This document shows, piece by piece, positions 53,579 to 61,771 of a stretch of 64,000 bases of DNA. The notes beneath the pieces were generated by a model, which saw nothing but the letters and a program-made list of their open reading frames with translations, was not told the DNA's origin and did no database searches. Every line of letters starts with the position of its first letter. Position 1 is the stretch's first letter. This DNA comes from Bog-473 sp963726135 (lineage in GTDB: Bacteria > Actinomycetota > Acidimicrobiia > Acidimicrobiales > RAAP-2): assembly GCA_963726135.1 (NCBI GenBank), contig CAVSBE010000008.1, forward strand, positions 2,666,001-2,730,000, read 5' to 3'. The translations under genes and the position numbers were made by a program.

Positions 53579-54679
53579 TCAGTCCTCGGGCCACGTCTCC
53601 TGCGCCCCTCCGGCTGCGAACACCTCGACGAGATCGTGCGCCTCGTCGTCGTGGTACTGCACAGGCGGCGACTTCATGAAGTAGGCGGAAGGGCCGAGCA
53701 GTGGCCCGCCGATGCCCCGATCGAGCGCCAGCTTGGCGCAGCGGACGGCGTCGATGATGACGCCGGCGGAGTTCGGGGAGTCCCACACCTCGAGCTTGAG
53801 TTCGAGGTTGATTGGCACGTCGCCGAAGTTGCGGCCCTCCATCCGGATGTAGGCCCACTTGCGGTCCTTCAGCCACGGCACGTGGTCGGACGGTCCGACG
53901 TGCACGTCGTCCGCATCGAGCACGTTGTCCTCGAGCTGGCTCGTGACCGCCTGGGTCTTCGAGATCTTCTTGGACTCCAACCGCTGGCGCTCGAGCATGT
54001 TCTTGAAGTCCATGTTCCCGCCGAAGTTGAGCTGGTAGGTGTGGTCGAGGGCGAGTCCGCGGTCCTCGAAGAGGCGGGTCAGGATGCGGTGGACGATGGT
54101 GGACCCCACCTGGCTCTTGATGTCGTCCCCCACGATGGGGATGCCGGCGTCACGGAACTTGCGCGCCCACGCGGGGTCCGAGGCGATGAAGACGGGGATG
54201 GCGTTGACGAAGGCGACACCCGCATCGAGGCAGGCCTGGGCGTAGTGGCGCTGGGCCTCCTCGGAGCCCACGGGGAGGTACGAGACCAAGACGTCGGCCT
54301 GGGCCTCGCGCAGGGCCTCGGCCACATCGACCGGCTCCGCCGGCGACTCCTCGACCATCTCGCGGTAGTACTGCCCGAGCCCGTCGAAGGTGGGGCCGCG
54401 CTGGACGGTCACCCCGAGCTCGCCGACCTCGGCGAAGCGCACCGTGTTGTTCAGCCCGGCATGGATCGCCTTGCCCAGGTCGGTGCCGACCTTGGCCTGG
54501 TCCACGTCGAATGCCGCCACCGGAACGACGTCGCGGACGTGGTAGCCGCCGAGCTCCACGTGCATGAGCCCCGGCACCACCTCGTCGGGATCCGCGTCCC
54601 GGTAGTAGGTGATCCCCTGGACGAGCGAGCTGGCGCAATTGCCGACACCGGCAATCGCGAGGCGGATCGGGCTGTGCAT
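53579..54679 (-). CDS. ino1: inositol-3-phosphate synthase
   Basis: 366 aa from ATG 54679, with AAGGAG eight bases upstream. Converts glucose 6-phosphate to inositol 3-phosphate with NAD, the first step to phosphatidylinositol and mycothiol. NAD site LAIAGVGNCASSLVQG; conserved blocks SYLPVGSEEAQ, GDDIKSQVGSTIVHR, LNFGGNMDFKNML and EGRNFGDVPINLEL. The length fits actinobacterial/archaeal-type Ino1. The PadR gene lies directly upstream on the same strand. Confidence 0.95.
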   Translation of the reverse strand: MHSPIRLAIAGVGNCASSLVQGITYYRDADPDEVVPGLMHVELGGYHVRDVVPVAAFDVDQAKVGTDLGKAIHAGLNNTVRFAEVGELGVTVQRGPTFDGLGQYYREMVEESPAEPVDVAEALREAQADVLVSYLPVGSEEAQRHYAQACLDAGVAFVNAIPVFIASDPAWARKFRDAGIPIVGDDIKSQVGSTIVHRILTRLFEDRGLALDHTYQLNFGGNMDFKNMLERQRLESKKISKTQAVTSQLEDNVLDADDVHVGPSDHVPWLKDRKWAYIRMEGRNFGDVPINLELKLEVWDSPNSAGVIIDAVRCAKLALDRGIGGPLLGPSAYFMKSPPVQYHDDEAHDLVEVFAAGGAQETWPED

Positions 54680-54717
54680 GGACTGTCTCCTTCGGATGTC
54701 GGTACTGCGAGAGCTCG

Positions 54718-55344
54718 TCATGTCGTCGGCTCGGTGCCGGCGGTGGCGAGGGCGGCGCGCTCGGACGCGATCAGGGTGTCGAGCCAGCTGATGTCGCGGG
54801 CGATGCCGTCCGCCGTGTGCTGGACCACCGAGCGGGCGTACACATCGAGGTCGGTGCGAGCGGTCTCGGCCTCGCCGAGGCGCTGGACCAGCTGGGCGCG
54901 CCGCCGCTCGAGCAGAGCGAGGCGGGACTGGGGGGCGAGATGCCGGGCGAAGGCGAGGCGGAGCCCGAAACTGCGGGCGTCGTCGGCCGAACCGCCCCCC
55001 GCCAGCAGCTCGGCGAAGAGCTGCCGGCCGGCATCGGTGATCCGGTAGACCTTCTTGCCTCGGCGGGCCCGGGCGGGCGAGTGGCGGCGGGCCCGGAGTA
55101 CGGCCAGCTCGCCGCTGAGCGAGCCGGTGGGGGGTGCCGGGGCGGTCGTCCGGGCGCCGTGCTCGGTGCCCCCGCCCTCGGTGGCCATGACGGCGCCCGA
55201 CTTCTCGAGACGCGTCAGAGCTGGGTAGATAGAGCCGAACGACACGTTGGCCAGCAGGCCCAGGTGTTCGCGCAACTGGCGCCGTATCTCGTAGCCGTGG
55301 AGGTCGCGTTCCTCGAGGAGGCCCAGGATGGCCAGATCCAACAT
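54718..55344 (-). CDS. PadR family transcriptional regulator
   Basis: 208 aa from ATG 55344 (MLDLAILGLLEERDLHG), the family's usual start; a frame extension to 55386 crosses the operator. The winged helix has LHGYEIRRQLREHLG and SFGSIYPALTRLEKSG, then an unusual insert of about 45 Gly/Thr/Pro/Arg residues before the wing KKVYRITDAGRQLFAELL. The C-terminal helices (residues about 125-205) serve dimerisation. It is encoded upstream of ino1 as in mycobacteria; it may control itself and ino1 through the palindrome at 55355-55371. Confidence 0.88.
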   Translation of the reverse strand: MLDLAILGLLEERDLHGYEIRRQLREHLGLLANVSFGSIYPALTRLEKSGAVMATEGGGTEHGARTTAPAPPTGSLSGELAVLRARRHSPARARRGKKVYRITDAGRQLFAELLAGGGSADDARSFGLRLAFARHLAPQSRLALLERRRAQLVQRLGEAETARTDLDVYARSVVQHTADGIARDISWLDTLIASERAALATAGTEPTT

Positions 55345-55354
55345 GACGGACGAG

Positions 55355-55371
55355 TATATCGATTCGATATA
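55355..55371. promoter_or_regulatory. 17-bp perfect palindrome TATATCGATTCGATATA, likely PadR operator
   Basis: Arms TATATCGA and TCGATATA around one base lie 11 bases upstream of the PadR start at 55344. PadR proteins commonly bind such AT-rich dyads over their own promoter, so autoregulation is likely. Confidence 0.75.
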
Positions 55372-55467
55372 GCGCTGTACAGACAATGGTCACCGGACGA
55401 TCACACCGATGCCCGAAAGGGGCCGAATTGGGTGCCGGTCGCAGGCCTGAGCGGTAGCCTGGCCGCC

Positions 55468-55905
55468 GTGTCCGTCACCTCGGAGCCGAGGTCCTCCTCC
55501 CGAGCGGTGAGCCCTGACGTCACGGCGCAGGTCGAGTACCGGATCGTCCGCAACGGGCTGGTCCGGGAGGTGGAGCGGGGCAAGGTGCAGCGGGTCGACG
55601 TGTGTGACGCCCACCCCGAGCTGCTCCGGGCCGCCCGCAACGTCGGGCGTCCCACCAAGGAGGTCTGCCCCATCTGCGACGACGGCCGGCTGGTCACCGT
55701 GACCTTCGTCTTCGGCGCCAAGCTGCCGCCGGGCGGGCGCTGCCCGGGCACCGCCGCCGAGCTCAAGGCCCTCTGCCGCCGCCCCGAGCCGGTGCTCTGC
55801 TTCGAGGTCGAGGTGTGCCCCGCCTGCGCCTGGCACCACCTGATGCGCAAGTACCCCGCCGGCGGCGGCAAGCAGCGACCGAAGAGGGTGGCGCCGACGC
55901 GGTGA
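55468..55905 (+). CDS. DUF5318 protein, zinc-ribbon-like (Rv0049 type)
   Basis: 145 aa from GTG 55468. Core: VEYRIVRNGLVREVERG and VCDAHPELLRAARNVG, then Cys pairs EVCPICDDGRLVTV and EVEVCPACAWHHLMRKY that could hold a zinc. Position between padR/ino1 and the ribosomal block is that of Rv0049-like actinobacterial proteins, on which the call rests. The stop overlaps the panB start as GTGA. Function unknown. Confidence 0.75.
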   Translation: MSVTSEPRSSSRAVSPDVTAQVEYRIVRNGLVREVERGKVQRVDVCDAHPELLRAARNVGRPTKEVCPICDDGRLVTVTFVFGAKLPPGGRCPGTAAELKALCRRPEPVLCFEVEVCPACAWHHLMRKYPAGGGKQRPKRVAPTR

Positions 55906-56744
55906 GTGGGCCGCCCGTCGTCACCGTCCCGACGCTGCGGTCGCGCAAGCGGCGCAACGGCGACACCCCGATCGTCATGGTCACGGCCTACGACGAGCCC
56001 GGCGCCCGCATCGTCTCGGAGGCCGGTGCCGACATCATCTTGGTCGGGGACTCCGTGGCCAACACGGTCCTGGGCTACCAGGACACGCTGCACGTCGACA
56101 TCGACGTCATGGCGCACCACACGGCGGCGGTGGCGCGGGCCGAACCGCGCTGCATGATCCTGGGCGACATGCCGTGGATGAGCTACCACCTGTCTCCCGA
56201 GGACGCCGTGCGCAACGCCGCGACGTTGATCCGCGCCGGCGCGCATGCCGTCAAGCTCGAGGGCGGCCGGGCCCGCCTGCCGGTCGTCGAGGCCATCATC
56301 CGGGCCGAGATCCCCGTCATGGGACACCTCGGGCTCACCCCCCAGTCGGTGCTCGCCATGGGCGGGTTCCGGGTGCAGGGCAAGAGCGCCGACGCAGCCG
56401 CCGCCCTGCTCGACGCGGCGAAGGCGCTGGCCGCGGCCGGTTGCTTCGCCTTCGTGATCGAGGGTGTGCCCGACGTGGTCGGGGCCGCCGTCACCGAAGC
56501 CGTCGACGTCCCCACCATCGGCATCGGGGCGGGACCGGCCTGTGACGGCCAGGTGCTGGTCTTCCACGACCTGCTGGGACTGGGCAAGGGGACCCCGCCC
56601 AAGTTCGTGCGCCGCTACGCCGAGGTGGGCCGCATCGCCACGGAGGCGATCGCCGCCTTCGCCGAGGACGTGCGCGGCGGCCGGTTCCCGAACGACGACG
56701 AGAGCTACCACGGTCCCGCCGGCCTGGGGGACGCCCTGGCCTGA
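55902..56744 (+). CDS. panB: 3-methyl-2-oxobutanoate hydroxymethyltransferase
   Basis: 280 aa from GTG 55902, overlapping the preceding stop (GTGA). Makes ketopantoate for CoA synthesis. TIM-barrel blocks: PIVMVTAYDEPGARIV, IILVGDSVANTVLGY (metal Asp), MPWMSYHLSPEDAVRNA, AVKLEGGRARLPVVEAI, MGHLGLTPQSV and TIGIGAGPACDGQVLVFHDLLGL (in parts). All catalytic regions are present. Confidence 0.95.
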   Translation: MSGPPVVTVPTLRSRKRRNGDTPIVMVTAYDEPGARIVSEAGADIILVGDSVANTVLGYQDTLHVDIDVMAHHTAAVARAEPRCMILGDMPWMSYHLSPEDAVRNAATLIRAGAHAVKLEGGRARLPVVEAIIRAEIPVMGHLGLTPQSVLAMGGFRVQGKSADAAAALLDAAKALAAAGCFAFVIEGVPDVVGAAVTEAVDVPTIGIGAGPACDGQVLVFHDLLGLGKGTPPKFVRRYAEVGRIATEAIAAFAEDVRGGRFPNDDESYHGPAGLGDALA

Positions 56745-56832
56745 ACGCGGCTAGCATGGCTCCCCGCAACAGACCCTGCTCCTGACCGCCAGGAGCCCGG
56801 GTACGCCCGGTCCAGAGGGAGGTACGCCGCAC

Positions 56833-57150
56833 ATGCGGCCCTACGAAGTCATGGCCATCTTCGAGGCCACCACCGAACCCAGTGTCATTCAGGGTGTCCT
56901 CGACCACGCTCTCGAGGTCATCCGCAGCACGGGGGGCAACCCCGGCGCCATCGACCGCTGGGGAAAGCGCAGCTTCGCCTACGAGGTGAACCACAAGCGC
57001 GAGGGTTACTACGTCGTGGTGGAGTTCGCCGCGGACCCCGAGACCGTGGCCGCCCTGGACCGGATGCTCGGCCTGGCCGACGAGGTGGTGCGCCACAAGG
57101 TGGTGCGCCTGCCCGACCGGGCCGTGACGGCCGAGCCCGCGGCAAGCTGA
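56833..57150 (+). CDS. rpsF: 30S ribosomal protein S6
   Basis: 105 aa from ATG 56833, with GAGGGAGG upstream. S6 fold: RPYEVMAIFEA, VIRSTGGNPGAIDRWGKR and RREG-like YEVNHKREGYYVVVEF. Starts the rpsF-ssb-rpsR-rplI-dnaB run. The leader has a hairpin with a TACG loop (CCGGG/CCCGG, 56797-56810), in the place where S6:S18 autoregulatory leaders occur in other bacteria; whether this one works that way is not shown. Confidence 0.95.
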   Translation: MRPYEVMAIFEATTEPSVIQGVLDHALEVIRSTGGNPGAIDRWGKRSFAYEVNHKREGYYVVVEFAADPETVAALDRMLGLADEVVRHKVVRLPDRAVTAEPAAS

Positions 57151-57172
57151 CCGGCCGGCGAGAGGAGCAGAT

Positions 57173-57667
57173 ATGGCGACAGACAACAGCGTGACCCTGG
57201 TGGGGAACGTCACCCGCGACCCCGAGTTGCGCTTCACCAACACCGGCCAGGCCAACGTGACCTTCGGGCTCGCGGTCAACCGGCGCTGGCAGAACCGACA
57301 GACCCAGGAGTGGGAGGAGGCGACGTCGTTCTTCGACGTCGTGTGCTGGCGCGAGATGGCCGAGAACGTGAGCGAGACCATCACCCGGGGCGCGCGGGTC
57401 ATGGTGGCCGGCCGGCTCGAGCAGCGCAGCTGGGAGACCCAGGAGGGTGATCGGCGTTCCAAGGTCGAGGTGGTGGCGGACGAGATCGGCCCCTCCCTGC
57501 GGTGGGCCACCGCGCAGATCACCAAGAACGAGCGCCGCGGTCCCGGCGAGGGGTCCGCACGGGGCGGGGGCGGGGGCCGGCAACAGGCGCCCGCACCGGC
57601 GCCGGCACCCGCGGCGCCCGTCGCCGATGCCGGCGGCGGTTACGGATTCGACGAGGAGCCCTTCTGA
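57173..57667 (+). CDS. ssb: single-stranded DNA-binding protein
   Basis: 164 aa from ATG 57173, with GAGAGGAG upstream. OB fold: NSVTLVGNVTRDPELRFT, TSFFDVVCWREMAENVSETI and RVMVAGRLEQRSWE. The C-terminal half is Gly/Gln/Pro/Ala-rich and ends GFDEEPF, the acidic tip that recruits partner proteins. Its stop TGA shares a base with the rpsR start. Confidence 0.95.
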   Translation: MATDNSVTLVGNVTRDPELRFTNTGQANVTFGLAVNRRWQNRQTQEWEEATSFFDVVCWREMAENVSETITRGARVMVAGRLEQRSWETQEGDRRSKVEVVADEIGPSLRWATAQITKNERRGPGEGSARGGGGGRQQAPAPAPAPAAPVADAGGGYGFDEEPF

Positions 57668-58176
57668 TGGCACGCAACAACCAACGCGGGGGGACCGCGG
57701 CCCGCCGCGCCCCGAAGGACCTGGGTCGCCGGGTCAAGAAGAAGCCCTGCGCGCTGTGCCGGGACAAGGTCGAGTGGGTGGACTACAAGGACGTCCCGAT
57801 GCTGCGCAAGTACATGAGCGACCGGGGCAAGATCCGCTCGCGGCGGGTGACCGGCAACTGCGCCCAGCACCAACGGGCCCTGGCCCAGGCCATCAAGACG
57901 GCGCGCGAGCTCGTGCTGCTGCCCTATACGCAGCGCACGGTCACCGAGCGCCCGGGCGGTCGCGGCGGTCGCGACCGGGCAGAGCGGACACTGGGCGACA
58001 CCCTGCCGGCCGAGGCGCGGCGTCCGGCGGTCGCGGTCGAGGTGCTCGACGACACCGCAGCGCCTTCGGATCCCGGCACGGAGTCGGCCGTCGTCGAGGA
58101 GGTCGCCGAGCTCGTCGAGGAGCTGGTCGAGGGTGCCGCCGCCGAGGGCGCCGTCACACCAGGTGGTGACGAGTGA
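57667..58176 (+). CDS. rpsR: 30S ribosomal protein S18 with long acidic C-terminal extension
   Basis: 169 aa from ATG 57667, overlapping the ssb stop. Residues 1-85 are a complete S18 (KKKPCALCRDKVEWVDYKD, KIRSRRVTGNCAQHQRALAQAIK). The CALC pair and the later Cys/His mark the zinc-containing C+ form. From about residue 90 on, 80 more residues follow, at first Arg/Gly-rich, then Glu/Val/Ala-rich (VEEVAELVEELVEG). S18 is normally 75-85 aa, so the extension is unusual. The last four bases overlap rplI. Confidence 0.9.
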   Translation: MARNNQRGGTAARRAPKDLGRRVKKKPCALCRDKVEWVDYKDVPMLRKYMSDRGKIRSRRVTGNCAQHQRALAQAIKTARELVLLPYTQRTVTERPGGRGGRDRAERTLGDTLPAEARRPAVAVEVLDDTAAPSDPGTESAVVEEVAELVEELVEGAAAEGAVTPGGDE

Positions 58177-58622
58177 GGGTGCTCCTGCGGGACGACGTCG
58201 ACGGCGTCGGGCGCCGGGGTGACATCGTCAAGGTGGCCGGCGGGTTCGCCCGCAATTTCCTGCTGCCCGAGGGTCGGGCCATCGTGGCCACCGACGGCGT
58301 CGAGGGCCAGGCCGGGCTGATGCGCCGTGGCCGCGACCTGCGTGAGGCCCAGGACCGCAGTGCGGCCGAGGCCCAGGCATCGCTCCTGGCCGGCGCCGTC
58401 GTCCCGATCACGGCCCGGGCGGCCGGGGGCGGCAGGCTCTTCGGTTCCATCGGCCCGGCCGACGTGGTCGAGGCGATCCGTGCCGCCAAGGGCGTCGAGG
58501 TGGACCGCAGGCATGTCACCCTTTCCGAGCACATCAAGGAGACCGGGACCTTCGAGGTGCCCGTCCAGTTGTTCCGCGACGTCGAGGTGGTGGTGACGGT
58601 CGAGGTGAGCCCCGCCTCCTGA
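58173..58622 (+). CDS. rplI: 50S ribosomal protein L9
   Basis: 149 aa from GTG 58173. The N-domain MRVLLRDDVDGVGRRGDIV, VAGGFARNFLLPEGRA is followed by the long helix and the C-domain LFGSIGPADVVEAI and HIKETGTFEVPVQLF. Start overlaps rpsR. A hairpin follows its stop. Confidence 0.95.
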   Translation: MRVLLRDDVDGVGRRGDIVKVAGGFARNFLLPEGRAIVATDGVEGQAGLMRRGRDLREAQDRSAAEAQASLLAGAVVPITARAAGGGRLFGSIGPADVVEAIRAAKGVEVDRRHVTLSEHIKETGTFEVPVQLFRDVEVVVTVEVSPAS

Positions 58623-58644
58623 GCGCCGCCGGCTCTACGGCGCT
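58622..58644 (+). terminator. hairpin after rplI, no U tract
   Basis: Seven-base perfect arms AGCGCCG/CGGCGCT with a nine-base loop start at the rplI stop codon. No U run follows, so read-through to dnaB remains possible. Confidence 0.4.
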
Positions 58645-58727
58645 GTCACAGCCCCGTGTCCATCATGTCGGGGTGATGCCGATGGCGCGCCGATCCGTGT
58701 TCCCAGGCCCGACCCTTCGTACACGGC

Positions 58728-58790
58728 TTATCCACAGCGGACCCGGGCTTACCCCCACCCTTACCCACACGACGGGGGGCGTTACCCACA
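58728..58790 (+). promoter_or_regulatory. head-to-tail array of four DnaA boxes upstream of dnaB
   Basis: TTATCCACA (58728-58736, perfect consensus), TTACCCCCA (58749-58757), TTACCCACA (58761-58769) and TTACCCACA (58782-58790) lie in one orientation with start-to-start spacings of 21, 12 and 21 bases. They occupy the rplI-dnaB gap, 52 bases before the dnaB start. Either DnaA regulates dnaB or this is a DnaA-titration site. Confidence 0.65.
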
Positions 58791-58841
58791 GCAAGTTCGC
58801 TCTTACGTTCCCCAGCTCCGGGCCGTCAGAGTAGGGGAGCC

Positions 58842-60230
58842 GTGGTCCAAGCCTTTGACGACACCCGCCCGCGGCCGCTGCGAGCGGCCCCGCTTCCCCC
58901 GAGCGGCGCGCGCGTGCCGCCCCACGACCTCGAGGCCGAGGAGTCGCTGCTCGGCGCCATGCTGCTGTCGAACGACGCCGCGTCCGTCGGGATCGAGAAG
59001 TGCTCGGCGGGTGACTTCTACAAGCCGGCGCACGGGCACATCTTCGGTGCAATACGGGCCCTCATGGAGCGGGGCGAGGCTATCGACGCGGTGACCGTGA
59101 CCGACGAGCTGAAGCGGTCGGGTGTGCTCGAGCAGGTCGGCGACCCTTCCATCTTCATCTCGCTGCAGGCCAACACGCCGTCCATCGCCAACGCGCGGCA
59201 CTATGCCGAGATCGTCGAGGAGCACGCACTGCTGCGCAAGCTCATCGGCGTGGCGGGGGAGATCGCCGACATCGGCTACTCGGTCCCGGAGGACGTCAAG
59301 GCGGCGGTCGACGTGGCGGAACAGCTGGTCTTCGACGTGGGCGAGCGCCGCACCGCCGACACCATGGCGCCGCTGCACGAGCTGCTGGGGAAGGGGCTGG
59401 ACCGCATCGAGGAGCTGGGCCAACGCGGTTCGCACATCACCGGCGTGGCAACGGGGTACCACGAGCTGGACCGGATCCTGCTCGGCTTCCAACCCTCCTC
59501 GCTCAACATCGTCGGCGCCCGCCCCGGCATGGGGAAGACGAGCTTCGCGCTGGGGGTCCTCGCCAACGTCGGGATGGCCGTCCAGCGACCGGCGCTCCTC
59601 TTTTCGCTCGAGATGGGCCACCTGGAGCTCACCCAGCGCCTGCTGGCCTCGGAGGCCGAGGTGAACGGCCAGAGCCTGCAGACCGGACGGATCCGCAGCC
59701 AGGACTGGAGCAAGATCGGGATGGCCGTCACCCGGTTGTCGAGCGCGCCCATCTTCATCGACGACAACCCCAACGTGACGGTGATGGACATCCGGGCCCG
59801 GGCCCGCCGCCTCAAGAAGTCCGAGGGCGACCTGGGCCTCGTCGTCGTCGACTACCTCCAGCTGATGACGGGCCGGGGCAAGGCGGAGAACCGCCAGACC
59901 GAGGTGGCCGAGATCAGTCGCGGCCTCAAGATCCTGGCCCGCGAGCTGGAGGTACCCGTGGTGGCCCTCTCCCAGCTCTCCCGGAACCTCGAGTCCCGGC
60001 AGGACAAGACGCCACAGCTCTCGGACCTGCGCGAGTCGGGATCGCTCGAGCAGGATGCGGACGTCGTCCTCTTCATCTACCGCGAGTCCGAGTACAACGA
60101 CGAGGTGCCGATCGACCGGGCCGACGACGCGCTGATAGAGGTGGCCAAGCACCGCAACGGGCCGACCGGGAAGGCCAACCTGCTCTTTCTCAAGCAGTAC
60201 GCGCGCTTCGAGAACCACCGGGGGGTGTAG
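58842..60230 (+). CDS. dnaB: replicative DNA helicase DnaB
   Basis: 462 aa from GTG 58842. The N-domain (residues 25-130) has PPHDLEAEESLLGAML; the RecA-like motor has Walker A IVGARPGMGKTSFALG (about 223-238), Walker B LVVVDYLQLM, VVALSQLSRNLE and LRESGSLEQDADVVLFIYR. No intein. DciA (33613-33927) would load it. The last 41 bases overlap the convergent HAD hydrolase gene. Confidence 0.96.
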   Translation: MVQAFDDTRPRPLRAAPLPPSGARVPPHDLEAEESLLGAMLLSNDAASVGIEKCSAGDFYKPAHGHIFGAIRALMERGEAIDAVTVTDELKRSGVLEQVGDPSIFISLQANTPSIANARHYAEIVEEHALLRKLIGVAGEIADIGYSVPEDVKAAVDVAEQLVFDVGERRTADTMAPLHELLGKGLDRIEELGQRGSHITGVATGYHELDRILLGFQPSSLNIVGARPGMGKTSFALGVLANVGMAVQRPALLFSLEMGHLELTQRLLASEAEVNGQSLQTGRIRSQDWSKIGMAVTRLSSAPIFIDDNPNVTVMDIRARARRLKKSEGDLGLVVVDYLQLMTGRGKAENRQTEVAEISRGLKILARELEVPVVALSQLSRNLESRQDKTPQLSDLRESGSLEQDADVVLFIYRESEYNDEVPIDRADDALIEVAKHRNGPTGKANLLFLKQYARFENHRGV

Positions 60231-61008
60231 GAGCGGTCGCCGGGAGCACGAAGCGCTCCACGGCGTACGCGAAGCCCTCTGCTTCGTTGCTCTTCGTGAC
60301 CCGCCGCGCCGCCCGCTTCACCTGGGGGTCGGCGTTCCCCATGGCGATGCTGAGTCCCGAGTGGGCGAACATCAAGATGTCGTTGGGCATGTCGCCGATG
60401 GTCGCGATCTCCTCGGGCTCGAGGTGGTAGCGGCGGGCCAGGTAGTGCGCCACGGAGCCCTTGTTGGCCTGCGGGTGCGTGACGTCGAGGTAGTAGGGCT
60501 GGGAAGCGGCCGCCGTCACGTGGTCGCCGAACGCCTCACAGACGCCGGTGCTCGCGGCGTCGATGGCTGCTGGGTCGTCGCTGACGCCCACCAGCTTGAC
60601 CACTCCGTCGGTGAGCCCGTCGAGCCCGTGCATGACCGTCGGCTCGAACTTGACCGTCCAGGCCTCGCGGTCGACGTGGGGCCCCTTGGGGTCGGTCACA
60701 TACCACTGCGTGCCGCGGTAGACCCAGACGTCGAGATGGAACGAGGCCATGTGGTCGGCGACGGGGACCACGATGTGCTCGGGCAGCGCCCGCTCCTCCA
60801 ACACCGTCATGGCCCGGTCCACGATCTCCCCACCGTTGAAGGCGGCTATCGGCGTCTGGAGGTCGAGCGGCTCCACGAGCATGTGCATGCCCCGCGGGGG
60901 CCGGCCGCTCGTGACGGCGAAGAGGACGTCCGCGTCGTGCAGGCGGTGGACGGCGGCGATGGCGCGGTCAGTAAGGACTTTGTCCTGGGTGACCAGCGTC
61001 CCGTCCAC
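60190..61008 (-). CDS. Cof-type HAD family phosphatase
   Basis: At least 272 aa. GTG 61008 is the first ordinary start, but it falls inside motif I: upstream codons give LLLAD before VDGTLV, and the catalytic Asp is in that LLLAD. The true start must be further up (to 61080), where only non-standard codons are found before a stop, so a small indel or unusual start is likely. Motif II is FAVTSGRPP; motif III/IV Lys-GDMPNDILMF. Cap domain residues about 85-180. Substrate unknown (sugar phosphates are usual). Confidence 0.75.
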   Translation of the reverse strand: MDGTLVTQDKVLTDRAIAAVHRLHDADVLFAVTSGRPPRGMHMLVEPLDLQTPIAAFNGGEIVDRAMTVLEERALPEHIVVPVADHMASFHLDVWVYRGTQWYVTDPKGPHVDREAWTVKFEPTVMHGLDGLTDGVVKLVGVSDDPAAIDAASTGVCEAFGDHVTAAASQPYYLDVTHPQANKGSVAHYLARRYHLEPEEIATIGDMPNDILMFAHSGLSIAMGNADPQVKRAARRVTKSNEAEGFAYAVERFVLPATAPTPPGGSRSARTA

Positions 61009-61060
61009 GTCGGCCAGCAGGAGGCGGGTGTGCGGGGTCGGTCCCTCGGGTGCCGCGTCG

Positions 61061-61659
61061 TCAGAGGCGATGGGGCGACCCTACCGGCCCCTGCCGGGTG
61101 GGGGCATCATCCCTGACGGCCACCTTCAGCGACGCAGGGCAGCGCGGCGACCGCGCTCTCGTCACCATGACCGTGGTGACGGTGGTGGCGAGGACGAGCA
61201 GGACCACGACCGGGATGCGCCCCGTCGCCCGTGCCCGCACCTCGGCCGGCACCTCGCGGTCGGGTCCCTTGGTGACGATCACCACCCGGGTGCCGTCGGG
61301 CAGGTCCATCACCCCGGGTGTCTGCAGGCCTCCCAGAACGCGGCGCACGTCGCGCAGCCGGAGGAGAGGAACCCGAGCAGCGTGAGCCGGTCGCTGTTGG
61401 CCACCGCGACGGCGCGTGCGTCGCCGGCCGGGGTCACGCCCGCCACCGTCGCCGCGTCACCCAGGGCCGGTGTGCCCGCGGTCGGTCCCATGACGACCGG
61501 GGCGGGTCCCGCGGGCACCGGTTGCCCGTCCGCCCCCGGCGCCGGGTCGCCGACGCCGGCCCCGAGCTCGTGGAGGGACCGCAGGATGTCGGAGTGGCTG
61601 CGCAGGAGCCCGGCCACGAGGACGCCGAGACCCAGGACCACGAACGTCGACACCATCAC
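61061..61659 (-). pseudogene. thioredoxin-like membrane protein, frameshifted/truncated
   Basis: It starts ATG 61659 with a membrane segment (VSTFVVLGLGVLVAGLLRSH), then a Pro/Gly linker and the thioredoxin-type motif LGFLSSGCATCAAFWE. The frame then breaks near 61325. In the other frame the text continues LQTPGVMDLPDGTRVVIVTKG and RIPVVV, but the final thioredoxin strands cannot be found in any frame before 61061. It is therefore frameshifted and probably truncated. Such tethered CxxC proteins occur in methylamine-utilisation-type maturation in other bacteria; I do not assign a role here. Confidence 0.5.
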
Positions 61660-61771
61660 GAGAGCAATCAGACGTCCTCCTGTACCCCGGTTCGACCAGT
61701 ATCCACGGGAGTGGGGCGCAAGAGGGGGACCGCCACGGGCGCGGTGACGCGGCGTCGGGCATACTCCGGAC

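Noticed and set aside
58842..60230. Intein in dnaB
   Set aside because: Length (462 aa) and uninterrupted helicase motifs show no insertion.
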